Positions 6,677 through 15,811 of a stretch of 64,000 nucleotides of DNA are shown one piece after another. The DNA is taken from the NCBI RefSeq assembly GCF_032878955.1, contig NZ_CP043839.1:806001-870000 (forward strand). The letters are read 5' to 3'. Numbering within the stretch: the stretch's first letter is position 1; every line of letters starts with the position of its first letter. The position numbers and the translations under genes are program-made. The notes under the pieces were generated by a model. The model did no database searches. It was given only the letters and a program-made list of their open reading frames with translations, and was not told the DNA's origin. Source of the stretch: Butyricimonas paravirosa (GTDB lineage Bacteria > Bacteroidota > Bacteroidia > Bacteroidales > Marinifilaceae).

Positions 6677-9043
6677 TCAGAATAAATATGCCGGGAAATT
6701 GGAGAATGCCTGTCCTTCCACCTCGTAGTAGGGCATGAACTCAATGTCGTCACACCCAGCCACTGTGAAATGAAGCGGTTTGCCACTCACTGGCCTTAGT
6801 TTGGAGGTAATCTCTTTAGCCAAACAAGGTACGAAAGGCTCCGTGTTATCTTTGGTGCAAACGGCGGCCATCAATACAGGGCCATACTCCAACGCATAAT
6901 GACCAGACTCAAAGCCGCTCTCCATGCCGACATACTGAGTCGTGCGGAAGGAAGCAGGCAGCGTAAACTCGATCTTATCTCCCGCTTTCCACACCCGTTG
7001 CAACTTGATATAGGTCCCAGGTTTGCCCGTCGCCACTCGTTCTCCATTCATTTTGACGGCCAAAGCTTGCGTTGCCCATCCGGGCACTCGGATCTCCAAG
7101 CAGGCATCTAATGGAGCATCGCACGACACCTCGATACTCACCTCATTATTGTAGGGGAACGCCGTCTGCATGTGCAAGCGCAAGGGGTGTCCATTCACCT
7201 GATGCGTCAGCGTAGAGGCCTCAAATAGGTTGACCTGCACGCCATTCGGTGTCAATGAATAGATGTATTCCGGTAAAGAGCCGTACATGCGTGTCCCCTG
7301 CCCCTCGCAGCAGGTATTGGTGGCAATCTCCGCATTGGGCTCAAAGCCCTGCTTCCTGCCGTGCATCCGTGCAAAGTAGGAAATGCCCCGGTCTGAGACC
7401 TGATTCGGTATGATCACGTTATATAGCGACTTCTCGATCTCTGCCATATATTTTTCCTCATAGGGGTATAGATTATGGAAACGTTGATTCAGCTTTACCC
7501 AAAAAGCGTTGCCACACAACTCACCTGTCCTGGCCTTCAGATAAAGGGATTTGGGAGGATAAGGGAAATAGCCCTCATTGATGGCCAATGAACCTCCGAT
7601 GTGCTCCCAGTTGTCGTGGAACAGATCCCAGAAACCCTTGACAGCTTCCAGGTAGTTTTCAGCTCCCGTTGCACGATAGAGATCCATGTAGGGTTCTATG
7701 GCGGTGACCAAATAGTTATGTGGACGGTCATACGGATATTTCCAAATGGCATCTGGATTCCTTTCCATCAGCCATTCCATCCAATAATTCTGTTGAAAGT
7801 AACGTTGCATGACTAAGATCTCCTCAGGTTTGCCTACTGGTGAGAAGTAAGTTCGTGTGAGCGGGATAGCTCCTTGCACACCTTGCCCCGGCCTGCGCAG
7901 CATCTCCGGCAGGAAAGGCGAGGCCTCGAACCAATCGTAGAAGCCACGCAACAGGCCGAACGCCTTCGGGTTGCCGGCATAGCCGGCCTCAATCAATCCA
8001 TGGGTGATCCAAGAACGTACATACGCCCCGTTCTCGAAGTCGAAAATCGCACGCTTGGGATAGGCCATTAGATAGCCATCCGGTTCTTTGCATTGGTCGA
8101 TGATCTCAATGACACTATCCATTCGAGCCCGCAAGCCTGCGTTCTCCATCCATCGCAGTGTCCCTCCTGCACCCATCAAGAAGCGTCCCGCCGTGGAGCC
8201 GGGCAGCTGATGCGTCCAGAAATAGCTATGACGTGCACTGTGCGGAGGCACGGGAAATCCCGCCTTCTGCCGGAAGTTATAGACCAACTCATCCAGCGTG
8301 AAGGTATTCATCAGATAGTGAATGTTGTTCTCCATCACCCGTCGGAACAGTCCATTGCCCAACGAAACCCCTGTGACCGGGGTTTCCACTACATTCGGCA
8401 CGGGATGCCAATCTTTAGGAAGAATGACATTCTCCGGATGGTCAGTCACGACATATTCCCCCATCGGTCGTTCCGATCGGGTCAAAGCTTGGGGATTATT
8501 GCCCGGAGCGGGATCTGACTCAGTCACTTGGCAACCTTCGGCGATATCTTTTCCTTGTCGAATGATCATCATCTTTTGCAGGGCCAACCGGGAATCGCGC
8601 AATTTGGTGGCGGTCAGACGGACATAACGTCCCGTGGCCTGTTTTTGGACCGAGAATGTCTCATTCTCCGCGTTGTGATAATCATCCAATCGCACACAGT
8701 AGTCCGTGTACATGGCCGCTGTCGCAAAGGTAGAATCATTACTCACCTCTATCCTGAAATGGGATGGAAAACCAAAAGACAAAAAACTACCCTCCAAGTT
8801 GTCCGGCAGCAGCTTGATCTGGTCAAAGGTTTGCTCACTACCCAAATCAATCTGCACCCACCGCACCTGGTTGTTGTCTGTGGCCATGGATTGGTAATGC
8901 GCATAATAGATGCGCGCCGCACGCTCCACGCCCAAATGAGTAGCAGCCACTTCCGCATCATTGTTGTACTTGAATTGGGCATTCGTCTCTGCTGCCAGCA
9001 GCCAAGCACTGGCAACCATTGCTAACTGATAAATTCTTCTCAT
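6677..9043 (-). CDS. GH127-family beta-L-arabinofuranosidase with discoidin-like N-domain
   Basis: A 788-residue secreted glycosidase. It starts with a signal peptide (MRRIYQLAMVASAWLLAAETNAQ), then an F5/8C-like carbohydrate-binding domain (about 30-165, VRWVQIDLGSEQTFDQIKL and ATGRYVRLTATKL), a linker, an (alpha/alpha)6 barrel and a C-terminal beta domain. The GH127/DUF1680 active site is intact: E508 and C510 in TGELCGN, and the adjacent C577-C578 in NTCCEGQGTRMYGSLPEY, corresponding to the zinc-thiolate glutamate/cysteine cluster known in the bifidobacterial enzyme HypBA1. It probably releases arabinofuranose or a related sugar from plant glycans in the periplasm. No SusC/D pair is present, so it is an isolated cargo enzyme. 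Confidence 0.92.
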   Translation of the reverse strand: MRRIYQLAMVASAWLLAAETNAQFKYNNDAEVAATHLGVERAARIYYAHYQSMATDNNQVRWVQIDLGSEQTFDQIKLLPDNLEGSFLSFGFPSHFRIEVSNDSTFATAAMYTDYCVRLDDYHNAENETFSVQKQATGRYVRLTATKLRDSRLALQKMMIIRQGKDIAEGCQVTESDPAPGNNPQALTRSERPMGEYVVTDHPENVILPKDWHPVPNVVETPVTGVSLGNGLFRRVMENNIHYLMNTFTLDELVYNFRQKAGFPVPPHSARHSYFWTHQLPGSTAGRFLMGAGGTLRWMENAGLRARMDSVIEIIDQCKEPDGYLMAYPKRAIFDFENGAYVRSWITHGLIEAGYAGNPKAFGLLRGFYDWFEASPFLPEMLRRPGQGVQGAIPLTRTYFSPVGKPEEILVMQRYFQQNYWMEWLMERNPDAIWKYPYDRPHNYLVTAIEPYMDLYRATGAENYLEAVKGFWDLFHDNWEHIGGSLAINEGYFPYPPKSLYLKARTGELCGNAFWVKLNQRFHNLYPYEEKYMAEIEKSLYNVIIPNQVSDRGISYFARMHGRKQGFEPNAEIATNTCCEGQGTRMYGSLPEYIYSLTPNGVQVNLFEASTLTHQVNGHPLRLHMQTAFPYNNEVSIEVSCDAPLDACLEIRVPGWATQALAVKMNGERVATGKPGTYIKLQRVWKAGDKIEFTLPASFRTTQYVGMESGFESGHYALEYGPVLMAAVCTKDNTEPFVPCLAKEITSKLRPVSGKPLHFTVAGCDDIEFMPYYEVEGQAFSNFPAYLF

Positions 9044-9363
9044 GATATTCTTATTTGGCCAAGTCTTCCAAGCTCTTTAACTTCTCCTTATTTTAAGGAT
9101 TGCGCAAAGTAAGTTACAATCCACCCAATCCATGTTTTAATAATGACCGAAAATATTGCTTATTTGATTTTCCCCAACAGCCGTCTGGCAAAGTGGTGCA
9201 ATTATCGTTCTTTTGCCACCGTAACAAACAAAACTCATTAAATCTGGCAAATTACATCAATCCTTTTAGAGACATTGGCTTCAAGCGGATCTTCGGTCAG
9301 GAGGCAACGCTTTTGGTAACCGCACATGATCCAATATGCGGGTTGAGGTGTTTTCCTAATCCA

Positions 9364-9422
9364 CGACCCCAACGGAGGTCGAACCTTTCTACAGATTATA
9401 TGGTTCGACCCCGTTGGGGTCG
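9364..9422. repeat. REP-like inverted repeat
   Basis: The arms at 9364-9384 and 9403-9422 are inverted copies built on CGACCCCAACGG/CCGTTGGGGTCG, with one small imperfection and an 18-bp loop. GC-rich elements of this kind are dispersed between genes in Bacteroidales. Confidence 0.7.
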
Positions 9423-9480
9423 GATGTATAGGAGTCATCTGGCCATCCGCAAGTCTTTGACATTGCGGTTAACGGGGGTG

Positions 9481-9498
9481 AGACCCTTTTCAGGGTCT
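9481..9498. repeat. Small stem-loop
   Basis: AGACCCT, 4-base loop, AGGGTCT: a perfect 7-bp stem followed by GTTTGTTTG on the plus strand. A weak terminator or part of the REP-like cluster. Confidence 0.45.
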
Positions 9499-9701
9499 GT
9501 TTGTTTGCACACCTTCATTCTACATAAACGGCTAAATTCAAATATTAAAAGCGTTTACATATTGCAACGTATTTATCTGTTATGCTCCTATTAAATTGTT
9601 CTATATCCTTATACTTTTCAACTAAATCCTTTATCACAGGCGCATTTAAATCGACGTTTAGGGTATATTGAACAAAAGCACGTAGCATCTCATAATTATA
9701 A

Positions 9702-10762
9702 TTTACTCAAGTTTCGGATTTAGGTTGAGAGGATAGATTTGGGCATAAAAAAGGCTTTGAGGATTTCCGTATGTCACGGAAATTTAGTAATTTAGAGGTG
9801 CCCAAACAACTAATTACAATCACTCAAAGCCATGAGCAAAATTACAAAAATTCCATCGGAGATCCGCAACTTTTTCACGGGAAAACGAATCAATCCCGCA
9901 TTTTCCAAGTTTATGACCCTCCTTGAGGGGATGAGGATTTCAGACAAAGATCTCGGAGGGAAAAAACGTGAGAACTGTCAGCTTACCAACCTTCAACTTT
10001 TCCAGATCATATTGATTCTGCCGTTTATGGCCGTCCCGGGTTTTTCTCATTATGCCGGATCGTCAATCTCGAAACTGTTCGGGGGTAAGAAGGACCTACT
10101 CTATTCGTTTATGGCCAAGGACAATATAGACTAGCAACATCATCTGGCACATCGCCTGTCATCTCATCAAGGCCGTGACCATAAGGAAAGACTATCAAAA
10201 GAGCCATCTTCCGGCAGTGCTTATTGTGGATGATTCCGACCTGCCGAAGACCGGATTGAGGATGGAGTGTATTGGCAAGATATTCTCGCACGTGTTTCAG
10301 CGGTGCATTCTCGGCTACAAGCTGCTGGCCCTGTGCTGGAGCGACGGCCGCTCTCAATTTGTCGTGGACTTCTCGATTCACGGCGAGAGAGGGAAGGTCG
10401 ATGGCAAGGAACAAGGTCTTACGGCCCGGCAGCGCGAGAGGCGCTACAACCGCAAGCGTGACAGAGACTGCCAGACCGAAAAACGCAAGGAAGAGTATTT
10501 CGTATCCAAGCTTGAGCGCCTGAAGAGCATGGTGAAGAGACCATTGGAGGATTGTTCGCCGATATATATGAAGGCGTACACGAGCTCACCGTCGTGGAAA
10601 AGATCTGGTCAATCATTATTGATGTAATAGCAATCGTGGCTGAGATTTTTACCATTGACGAGAACGAATTGATGGAGCAAATTATACGGGATAACCGCAG
10701 GTTCAAGGCCATGCAACTGATCGCTCAGACTGCATAAAACCTAAATCCGAAACTTGAGTAAA
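9702..10762. mobile_element. Deleted IS element relic (IS4-like) with intact terminal repeats
   Basis: Perfect 25-bp terminal inverted repeats lie at 9702-9726 and 10738-10762 (outer end TTTACTCAAGTTTCGG). They enclose a broken transposase. The element is about 1.06 kb, shorter than an intact IS of this type, so it has lost internal sequence but kept both ends and could in principle be mobilised in trans. No clear target duplication was found. Confidence 0.8.
9832..10737 (+). pseudogene. Broken DDE transposase of the IS4 type
   Basis: Three segments of one transposase lie in different frames. The N-terminus is 9832-10134 (MSKITKIPSEIRNFFTGKRI...). After a frameshift near 10130, the middle runs about 10140-10560 and includes the first acidic motif IVDDSDLPKTG. 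The C-terminal tail (10552-10737, IIIDVIAIVAEIF...) is in the first frame again. Between the middle and the tail the catalytic core expected in a transposase of this type, with the second and third acidic residues, is missing. The gene cannot encode an active enzyme. Confidence 0.85.
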
Positions 10763-10786
10763 ATACATAACTGTAATAATCTACTA

Positions 10787-11281
10787 CTAATCTAAAATAA
10801 AGCGATTATAAGCTATCCTTTTTCCTGTGTTTGTTTTAAAGTTTTCACCTATACACTTTTTTATCTTTTCCTGTTCTTTTTCTTTATCCATAACCGTTAA
10901 ATTTTCAAGCAAATCAGCTTCCCATTGTATTTGAAAATCAAGTCCATCAATTTTAGATGGAGTATGATGGTTGCCTATTATAAAGCATATTCTATCAATA
11001 TTTTTGTTATAGCCTACCTTTTTTAATATTTCTTTCGCTACTGCTGGTCCTTCCTTTTCTTGATAGACACCATCAATAGAACCGTATTTTTTTTGTGCTT
11101 CAACCGCACCAATATCATGTAGTATAGCAATAATACTGATGAATTCTTTTTCTTCCTCTCCGATATTTTCTCCGTTCATTATATCTTCTGCATTTTTCAA
11201 AACTTTAAGAGTATGCTCTATGCCAAAAGGAATTTCTTTGAATACTTCTTTCATCTCTATAATAATTTTTTCTTTAAACAT
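10787..11281 (-). CDS. HD-domain protein (putative phosphohydrolase), acquired
   Basis: 164 residues with an HD-type metal site: GIEHTLKVLKNAEDI, then ILHDIGAVEAQKKYG (the HD pair) and IGNHHTPSKIDGLD. HD proteins hydrolyse phosphate esters or nucleotides; the substrate here is unknown. The gene is very AT-rich and is preceded by GGAGG six bases before the ATG, a Firmicutes-style ribosome binding site unlike the host genes. It lies in the resistance island next to the methyltransferase and presumably came from a clostridial donor. Confidence 0.75.
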   Translation of the reverse strand: MFKEKIIIEMKEVFKEIPFGIEHTLKVLKNAEDIMNGENIGEEEKEFISIIAILHDIGAVEAQKKYGSIDGVYQEKEGPAVAKEILKKVGYNKNIDRICFIIGNHHTPSKIDGLDFQIQWEADLLENLTVMDKEKEQEKIKKCIGENFKTNTGKRIAYNRFILD

Positions 11282-11318
11282 AAATTACCTCCATTTATAC
11301 CTTATAGGTGTTTTCGTT

Positions 11319-12059
11319 CTATCTATCCATTTTTTTGTTGGCCGATACAATCAGCATCATGGGACGGCGCATTTCATCCTGCATCCCCGGAATATCCATC
11401 ATGTTTTCCGGCGGCTGCGGCTCCACAATCTGATTTATTATAAAACCATTTGAAAGCAGTGTATTTAGATATGTGGTCAGTGTTCTATGATATTTTGTAA
11501 CCTTTTCTCCCAAAAACACAGCTGTCCGTTTGCCCTCATAATAATAATTATCCACCGGAAAATGCAATATTTCTCCCTTTTCGTTATAATGCCAGTCTTG
11601 TGTTCCATAGGCAGTAAAAACAGGATGTTCAACCGTAAAAACTAGCTTACCACCAGACTTCAGTATTCTATATATCTTTTTTACTAAAATCTCATAATCT
11701 GCTACATAGTGAAACGCAAGTGAACTTAATATTACATCAAAACTCTCCTCTGGGAATTCCACATCTTCTATAGCACAGCATTTATATTCAACCTGTGGAA
11801 AATGTGTTTTTTCTTTGGCTACCTCGAGCATTTTATGAGAAATATCAACACCTACAACAGAAGAAGCACCGTGTTCCATCGCATAAATACAGTGCCATCC
11901 ATAGCCGCATCCTAAATCAAGCACACGCTTATCTTTAAAATCCGGCAGCAGCTTTCTCAATGTTTCCCATTCTCCTGCACCGGCTAGTCCCTGCTGTGAG
12001 CGACTCATTTGACTGTATTTTTGAAAAAATATATTATCATCATATTTGTTTTCTTTCAT
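11319..12059 (-). CDS. Class I SAM-dependent methyltransferase, acquired
   Basis: A 246-residue methyltransferase with a Rossmann fold: motif I VLDLGCGYGWHCIYAMEHGA (about 45-64), acidic residue of motif II in VVGVDIS, motif IV region FDVILSSLAFHYV and post-motif ILKSGGKLVFTVEHP. The substrate is not evident; it is not an Erm-type rRNA methylase. A strong GAGGAG ribosome binding site 7 bases before the ATG, together with AT-rich codon use, points to a Firmicutes donor. Its start overlaps the preceding fragment by 20 bp. Confidence 0.85.
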   Translation of the reverse strand: MKENKYDDNIFFQKYSQMSRSQQGLAGAGEWETLRKLLPDFKDKRVLDLGCGYGWHCIYAMEHGASSVVGVDISHKMLEVAKEKTHFPQVEYKCCAIEDVEFPEESFDVILSSLAFHYVADYEILVKKIYRILKSGGKLVFTVEHPVFTAYGTQDWHYNEKGEILHFPVDNYYYEGKRTAVFLGEKVTKYHRTLTTYLNTLLSNGFIINQIVEPQPPENMMDIPGMQDEMRRPMMLIVSANKKMDR

Positions 12060-12366
12060 CTGAATTCTCCTCGTTTAAAAAGTTATTTATCTCCGTTGCA
12101 ATTTTTTTCACTTCTTTATAAAGCTTCTCGGTCATATCGTAGCATTCAAAAAGTGAAAGACCGAGTACTTCAAAAATATGATTAACCCTTTCGGCATATT
12201 TTTCAGGTTTATATTCAAAAGTTTCAAGCAGTTTTATAGCTTTCTTTTCGCCCTTTATTTGCTTACCCTTGACATCAAAACTACGCACTCCACGTGGCTC
12301 GAGTTGATGGAATTGATGTCTTTGGCTAATTTTAGAGCCCGACGTATGCGGAAACATATCTATCAA
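12040..12366 (-). pseudogene. C-terminal fragment of an unrecognised gene
   Basis: The frame from about 12300 to the stop at 12040 reads like a real helical protein end (GKQIKGEKKAIKLLETFEYK, KYAERVNHIFEVLG, LYKEVKKIATEINN). The residues before about FDVKGK look less convincing, so the 5' part was probably lost in a rearrangement. The stop overlaps the methyltransferase start by 20 bp, as in an ancestral operon. The family was not identified; a nucleotidyltransferase or phosphotransferase tail is one guess. Confidence 0.45.
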
Positions 12367-12479
12367 TTTTTTACTGTTTTTTGAGAAAACGAGGTATGAG
12401 GGAACATATCGAAGTAATAATCACCAATAATACGCATTAAAAACTAATCACTGTTGTATTTAAACTATTCGAAAAGGAT

Positions 12480-13079
12480 TTAAATATTAAGGGAAGACTC
12501 TATAGATCTTTTCAAATAATTAACGAGTTCAATTATCTCAGTCTCCATTCCTTCCCACTTGTCATCATAATCTCCCAAATAAGCCTTTTTTGCTTTTTCA
12601 AGTAAAGTAGCATGCTCTTTGGCTAATTTAGGTATCGCCCATTCAGCAGCCTGATCTTTTGAGCAAATTCTACCGGAAGAGGATGTCAGCCACATTCTGG
12701 CTAAAGTTAAAATCACATTGCGTTCGTCACCTTCAATGCTAGCTATCAACCCGGGTAAGGATTCTTTAATCGCCCTTCGAATATCTGTCATTGGTACAGG
12801 CTCAATCACTTCTGTTGCCTCTGGTCCGAAAAGGTTAATACTATTTTCTCTTAATTGAGATAAAAGAATTGCTAAATCGGGATCATAAGTTGGCTCAGGA
12901 ATTGCTCCCTTATCAAACTGCTCCCTTAGCCACTCACCATACATAAATTCATGTTTAGGAGGAAATTTCCAAGGGACAACATCCTTTTGATTTATGACCG
13001 TAACTTCAAGTGGTCTAATAGCATTTATGTTTCTATATAAGGCAAAGAGGATAATTTTTCTGTCACTGATTGAATAATA
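12480..13079 (-). pseudogene. N-truncated ANT(9)/AadA-type aminoglycoside nucleotidyltransferase
   Basis: The frame is open from just after a stop at 13080-13082 to the stop at 12480 (199 residues), although the first ATG is at 12944. The upstream codons remain homologous: VVPWKFPPKHEFMYGEWL and later TDIRRAIKESLPG, ERNVILTLARMWLT, SGRICSKDQAAEWA match the central and C-terminal part of spectinomycin adenylyltransferases as I remember ANT(9). The N-terminal catalytic segment (GS..G...D.D) is missing, because the sequence runs straight into the 3' end of the efflux gene. The remnant should not give resistance. Confidence 0.75.
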
Positions 13080-13108
13080 TTATCTATCATACGAACACGC
13101 CCTTTATT

Positions 13109-14326
13109 TTATTTTGCATCTAATTTTCTAATCTCAGTTATCATTGGGCAAACTATTGCAATGCAAATAATTAAAATACCTGATAGTAAAAACCAATGAT
13201 TTACATCGATTCTATCAGCAAAGAATCCAGAAAGAATTAACCCAATTGGCATAGCAAGAGACATGATACTTCCAGTTAAAGAAAATACACGTCCTAAATA
13301 TTCAGGCTTAATTTTCTCCTGAAAAAGAGCTGTTTGCAAACCGCTGTAAAACGGAACCGAAAGCCCCATTATTGCACAGCAGACTACAAATATGAAAAAT
13401 CCACTTTGAGGAAGTAATCCTGAAATGGTTAAGCTTATCCCCATCATAAAAATTGATGCCGTTATTAATAAGATTCGCTTTTGGTAATTCCCAAATAACC
13501 CTAATAATAGACCCCCTATCAACATACCAGAGGCATAAGCAATCTCCGTAATAGAAATATGCATCGGTGTACCATTAAAATATTCCATAGTGATTAAAGG
13601 ATATAATGCATTTATGGGCATATAAACAAACATATATAATGTTCCAACGAGTAATAAAGCAAATAATCCTTTATTTTGCCGTAGTACAGCCATTCCTTCT
13701 TTCATTTCTCTTATGAAATTTGGTTTCAAACTTTGCACTTGATCACCTAGCTTAGGAATACGTACAATTGCTACCGTAATAGATGCAATCACAGCACCCA
13801 ATACATCGATGGCAATAATAGCATTTAGTTCCCAAACGGAGTATAAGAGTGCTGCAACCGCCGGACTAACAATATAGCTTATAGACTGCAAAGACTGACT
13901 ATAGCCTGCACATTTCGTAAGCTGTTCTTCTGGTACTAAAAGTGGAGTAACCGCATTGAGAGCCGGGGTATGAAAAGCTGTTCCAATGCTACGGATGAAC
14001 AATACTACCATAACCATCCAGATAGGTAACTCCATATACAATGCAACAATAGCTAGCACGGCCCCAGCTGCTGCGATAATTAAATCAGCACCAATCATTA
14101 TCTTCTTCCTATCATGACGATCCACTAATACACCAATGGCTGGTCCAAAGACCGCATAGGGTAAAAAACCTACAAGTGAAGCCATAGACAAGACCATCGC
14201 AGATCCTGTTTTTTCTGTAAGGTAAAAAATAATCGCCATTTGCAGGATGGCACTAGTGATTAATGATACTGCCTGCCCTGCCCATATTGTATAAAACTTA
14301 AGTTTCCAATTGTTGTATTTTTCCAT
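13109..14326 (-). CDS. mef(En2): Mef(En2)/Mef(A)-type macrolide efflux MFS transporter
   Basis: A 405-residue major facilitator with 12 predicted membrane spans. The N-terminus (KFYTIWAGQAVSLITSAIL), the MFS motif A region (GVLVDRHDRKKIMIGAD) and the C-terminal half (EKIKPEYLGRVFSL) agree closely with the Mef macrolide pumps as I remember them; the variant known in Bacteroides is Mef(En2). It would export 14/15-membered macrolides from the cytoplasm by proton antiport. It has an AAGGAA ribosome binding site next to the ATG. The partner usually seen with it in Bacteroides, lnu(AN2), is absent; a truncated ANT(9)-like gene follows instead. It appears intact. Confidence 0.85.
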   Translation of the reverse strand: MEKYNNWKLKFYTIWAGQAVSLITSAILQMAIIFYLTEKTGSAMVLSMASLVGFLPYAVFGPAIGVLVDRHDRKKIMIGADLIIAAAGAVLAIVALYMELPIWMVMVVLFIRSIGTAFHTPALNAVTPLLVPEEQLTKCAGYSQSLQSISYIVSPAVAALLYSVWELNAIIAIDVLGAVIASITVAIVRIPKLGDQVQSLKPNFIREMKEGMAVLRQNKGLFALLLVGTLYMFVYMPINALYPLITMEYFNGTPMHISITEIAYASGMLIGGLLLGLFGNYQKRILLITASIFMMGISLTISGLLPQSGFFIFVVCCAIMGLSVPFYSGLQTALFQEKIKPEYLGRVFSLTGSIMSLAMPIGLILSGFFADRIDVNHWFLLSGILIICIAIVCPMITEIRKLDAK

Positions 14327-14370
14327 TTCCTTAATTCCGCAACACTTTGATTTAAATTAATTTATAAGTT

Positions 14371-14395
14371 CCTGAGCAACAAAAAGTTGCCCAGG
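14371..14395. repeat. Hairpin at the presumed left end of the IS1380 element
   Basis: CCTG-A-GCAAC-AAAAA-GTTGC-C-CAGG forms a stem of nine pairs with one mismatch. It marks the likely outer end of the IS1380-family element. In the minus direction it lies in the mef leader. No matching copy was found at the right end. Confidence 0.5.
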
Positions 14396-14437
14396 ATTTT
14401 GCTGTGTCAGATTTTTCACTTATCTTAGTGTTGCAAT

Positions 14438-15773
14438 TATTAGTGGTGCGATAAAAACCACACCACTGTAGTTAAACGATTAATTTTTAGTCAAATATAA
14501 GCGTTCATTGATTTTTTGATTTGAAAATGATTTATTAGTCCTGTAGTTTCAACACATCAGGATTATGAATCAAGGCAAGTTTGTATTTTCCCAAGTTGTC
14601 GAGTATATACCGCGTTATCAGTTTGATAAACTCGTAAAGCAATATAAAGGAGATTGGCATACCAAAAATCTCAGCAGTTACAATCACCTCCTTCATCTGC
14701 TTTTCGGACAGTTGACAGGATGTGATTCTCTGAGGGATATTTGTCTATGCCTCGAAGCCCATAACAAGATGCTTTATCATCTCGGTTTTCGTAAGGCCGT
14801 GAACCATACCTCATTGTCTCGTGCAAACGAAAGCAGGGATTATCGCATTTTTGAGGGGCTGGGCCTTTATTTGATTGCCACGGTCAGACCGATGTTCTCA
14901 AATATCCAACTGTCTCAAATTACCATTGATAACGTGATATATGCGCTTGATTCCACGACCATATCAACCAGTATAAGGCTTGCAACGTGGGCTTTGGGGA
15001 AATACAGCAAAGGAGCTGTCAAGATGCACGCCCTGTTGGATTTGAGAGGCAGCATACCTGCCAATATCCATATCACGGACGGCAAGTGGCATGACAGCAA
15101 CGAGCTTGATGCACTGGCACCGGAGCCTTATGCTTTCTACGTGATGGATAAGGCCTATGTTGACTTTAAAGCACTTTTCAGATTTCATCAGGCTCAGGCA
15201 TTTTGGGTATCACGTCCAAAAGAGAACATGAAATTCGAGACTGTCGAGCAGATGGATATTTCCGATGTCAAGTCTGGCGTACTGGAAGACTCCCGTATAA
15301 GGGTAACGGGGTATAACTCAAGCAAGCTGTATCCCGAAGCCATGAGATTTGTCCGCGTTTATGACCCTGATAATGATACTATTGTGGACTTTATATCCAA
15401 TAACTTTGAAGTCAGTGCCTTGGAAATATCCAACTTGTACCGCCATCGATGGGATATAGAGGTATTCTTCAAGTGGATTAAACAGAACATTACCGTAAAA
15501 ACTCTGTGGGGATATTCGGAAAATGCTGTCAAAATCCATCTTTGGGCTGCCATCATATCGTATCTGACAGTAGTAAGAATAAAGGTTGCCAGCAACAGCC
15601 CTTATTCAATCACCGAGGTGGCTACCCTGATTAGAATATCCGCGTTGGAAAGGACTGACCTGCGGTCGTTGATAACCAAGCTAGACTCATCAATCATTTC
15701 AAACCAAAATGTCAAAGAACTCTCGTTATTTGATGATATTTAAAACTAATGCGATTTTATCGCACCAGTAGTA
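14438..15773 (+). mobile_element. IS4-family insertion sequence with target duplication
   Basis: The terminal inverted repeats are 19 bp, 17 of 19 matching: TATTAGTGGTGCGATAAAA at 14438-14456 against the complement of 15755-15773. The direct repeat TGTTGCAAT flanks it at 14429-14437 and 15774-15782, and the match can be extended to 11 bp. A 9-12 bp duplication is normal for the IS4 family. The element is about 1.34 kb and carries one intact transposase. Confidence 0.88.
14565..15743 (+). CDS. IS4-family DDE transposase
   Basis: A 392-residue transposase. The N-terminal part (MNQGKFVFSQVVEYIPRYQF) is a DUF4372-type domain found in Bacteroidales IS4 transposases. The catalytic acids are visible as YALDSTTI (first D), VMDKAYVDF (second D) and YRHRWDIEVFFKWIKQ (the Y-(2)-R-(3)-E-(6)-K signature with the catalytic E). 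There is no frameshift and length is normal, so it is probably functional. The IS interrupts the leader of the IS1380 transposase and thereby separates that gene from its promoter. Confidence 0.92.
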   Translation: MNQGKFVFSQVVEYIPRYQFDKLVKQYKGDWHTKNLSSYNHLLHLLFGQLTGCDSLRDICLCLEAHNKMLYHLGFRKAVNHTSLSRANESRDYRIFEGLGLYLIATVRPMFSNIQLSQITIDNVIYALDSTTISTSIRLATWALGKYSKGAVKMHALLDLRGSIPANIHITDGKWHDSNELDALAPEPYAFYVMDKAYVDFKALFRFHQAQAFWVSRPKENMKFETVEQMDISDVKSGVLEDSRIRVTGYNSSKLYPEAMRFVRVYDPDNDTIVDFISNNFEVSALEISNLYRHRWDIEVFFKWIKQNITVKTLWGYSENAVKIHLWAAIISYLTVVRIKVASNSPYSITEVATLIRISALERTDLRSLITKLDSSIISNQNVKELSLFDDI

Positions 15774-15811
15774 TGTTGCAATTAGAAAACAAGCGAAAAT
15801 CGTAACAAGGC

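Larger units (their letters stand above)
9044..9701. other. Gene-free spacer of about 660 bp with hairpins
   Basis: No convincing coding region. It holds the upstream region of the GH127 gene (a near -7 element, TTACTTTG on the minus strand, lies close to 9105), a REP-like inverted repeat (9364-9422) and a small stem-loop (9481-9498). It ends at the inverted repeat of the IS relic. Confidence 0.6.

Noticed and set aside
9100..9594. A 164-codon frame before the IS relic
   Set aside because: It runs through a REP-like inverted repeat and a stem-loop and has no protein-like pattern.
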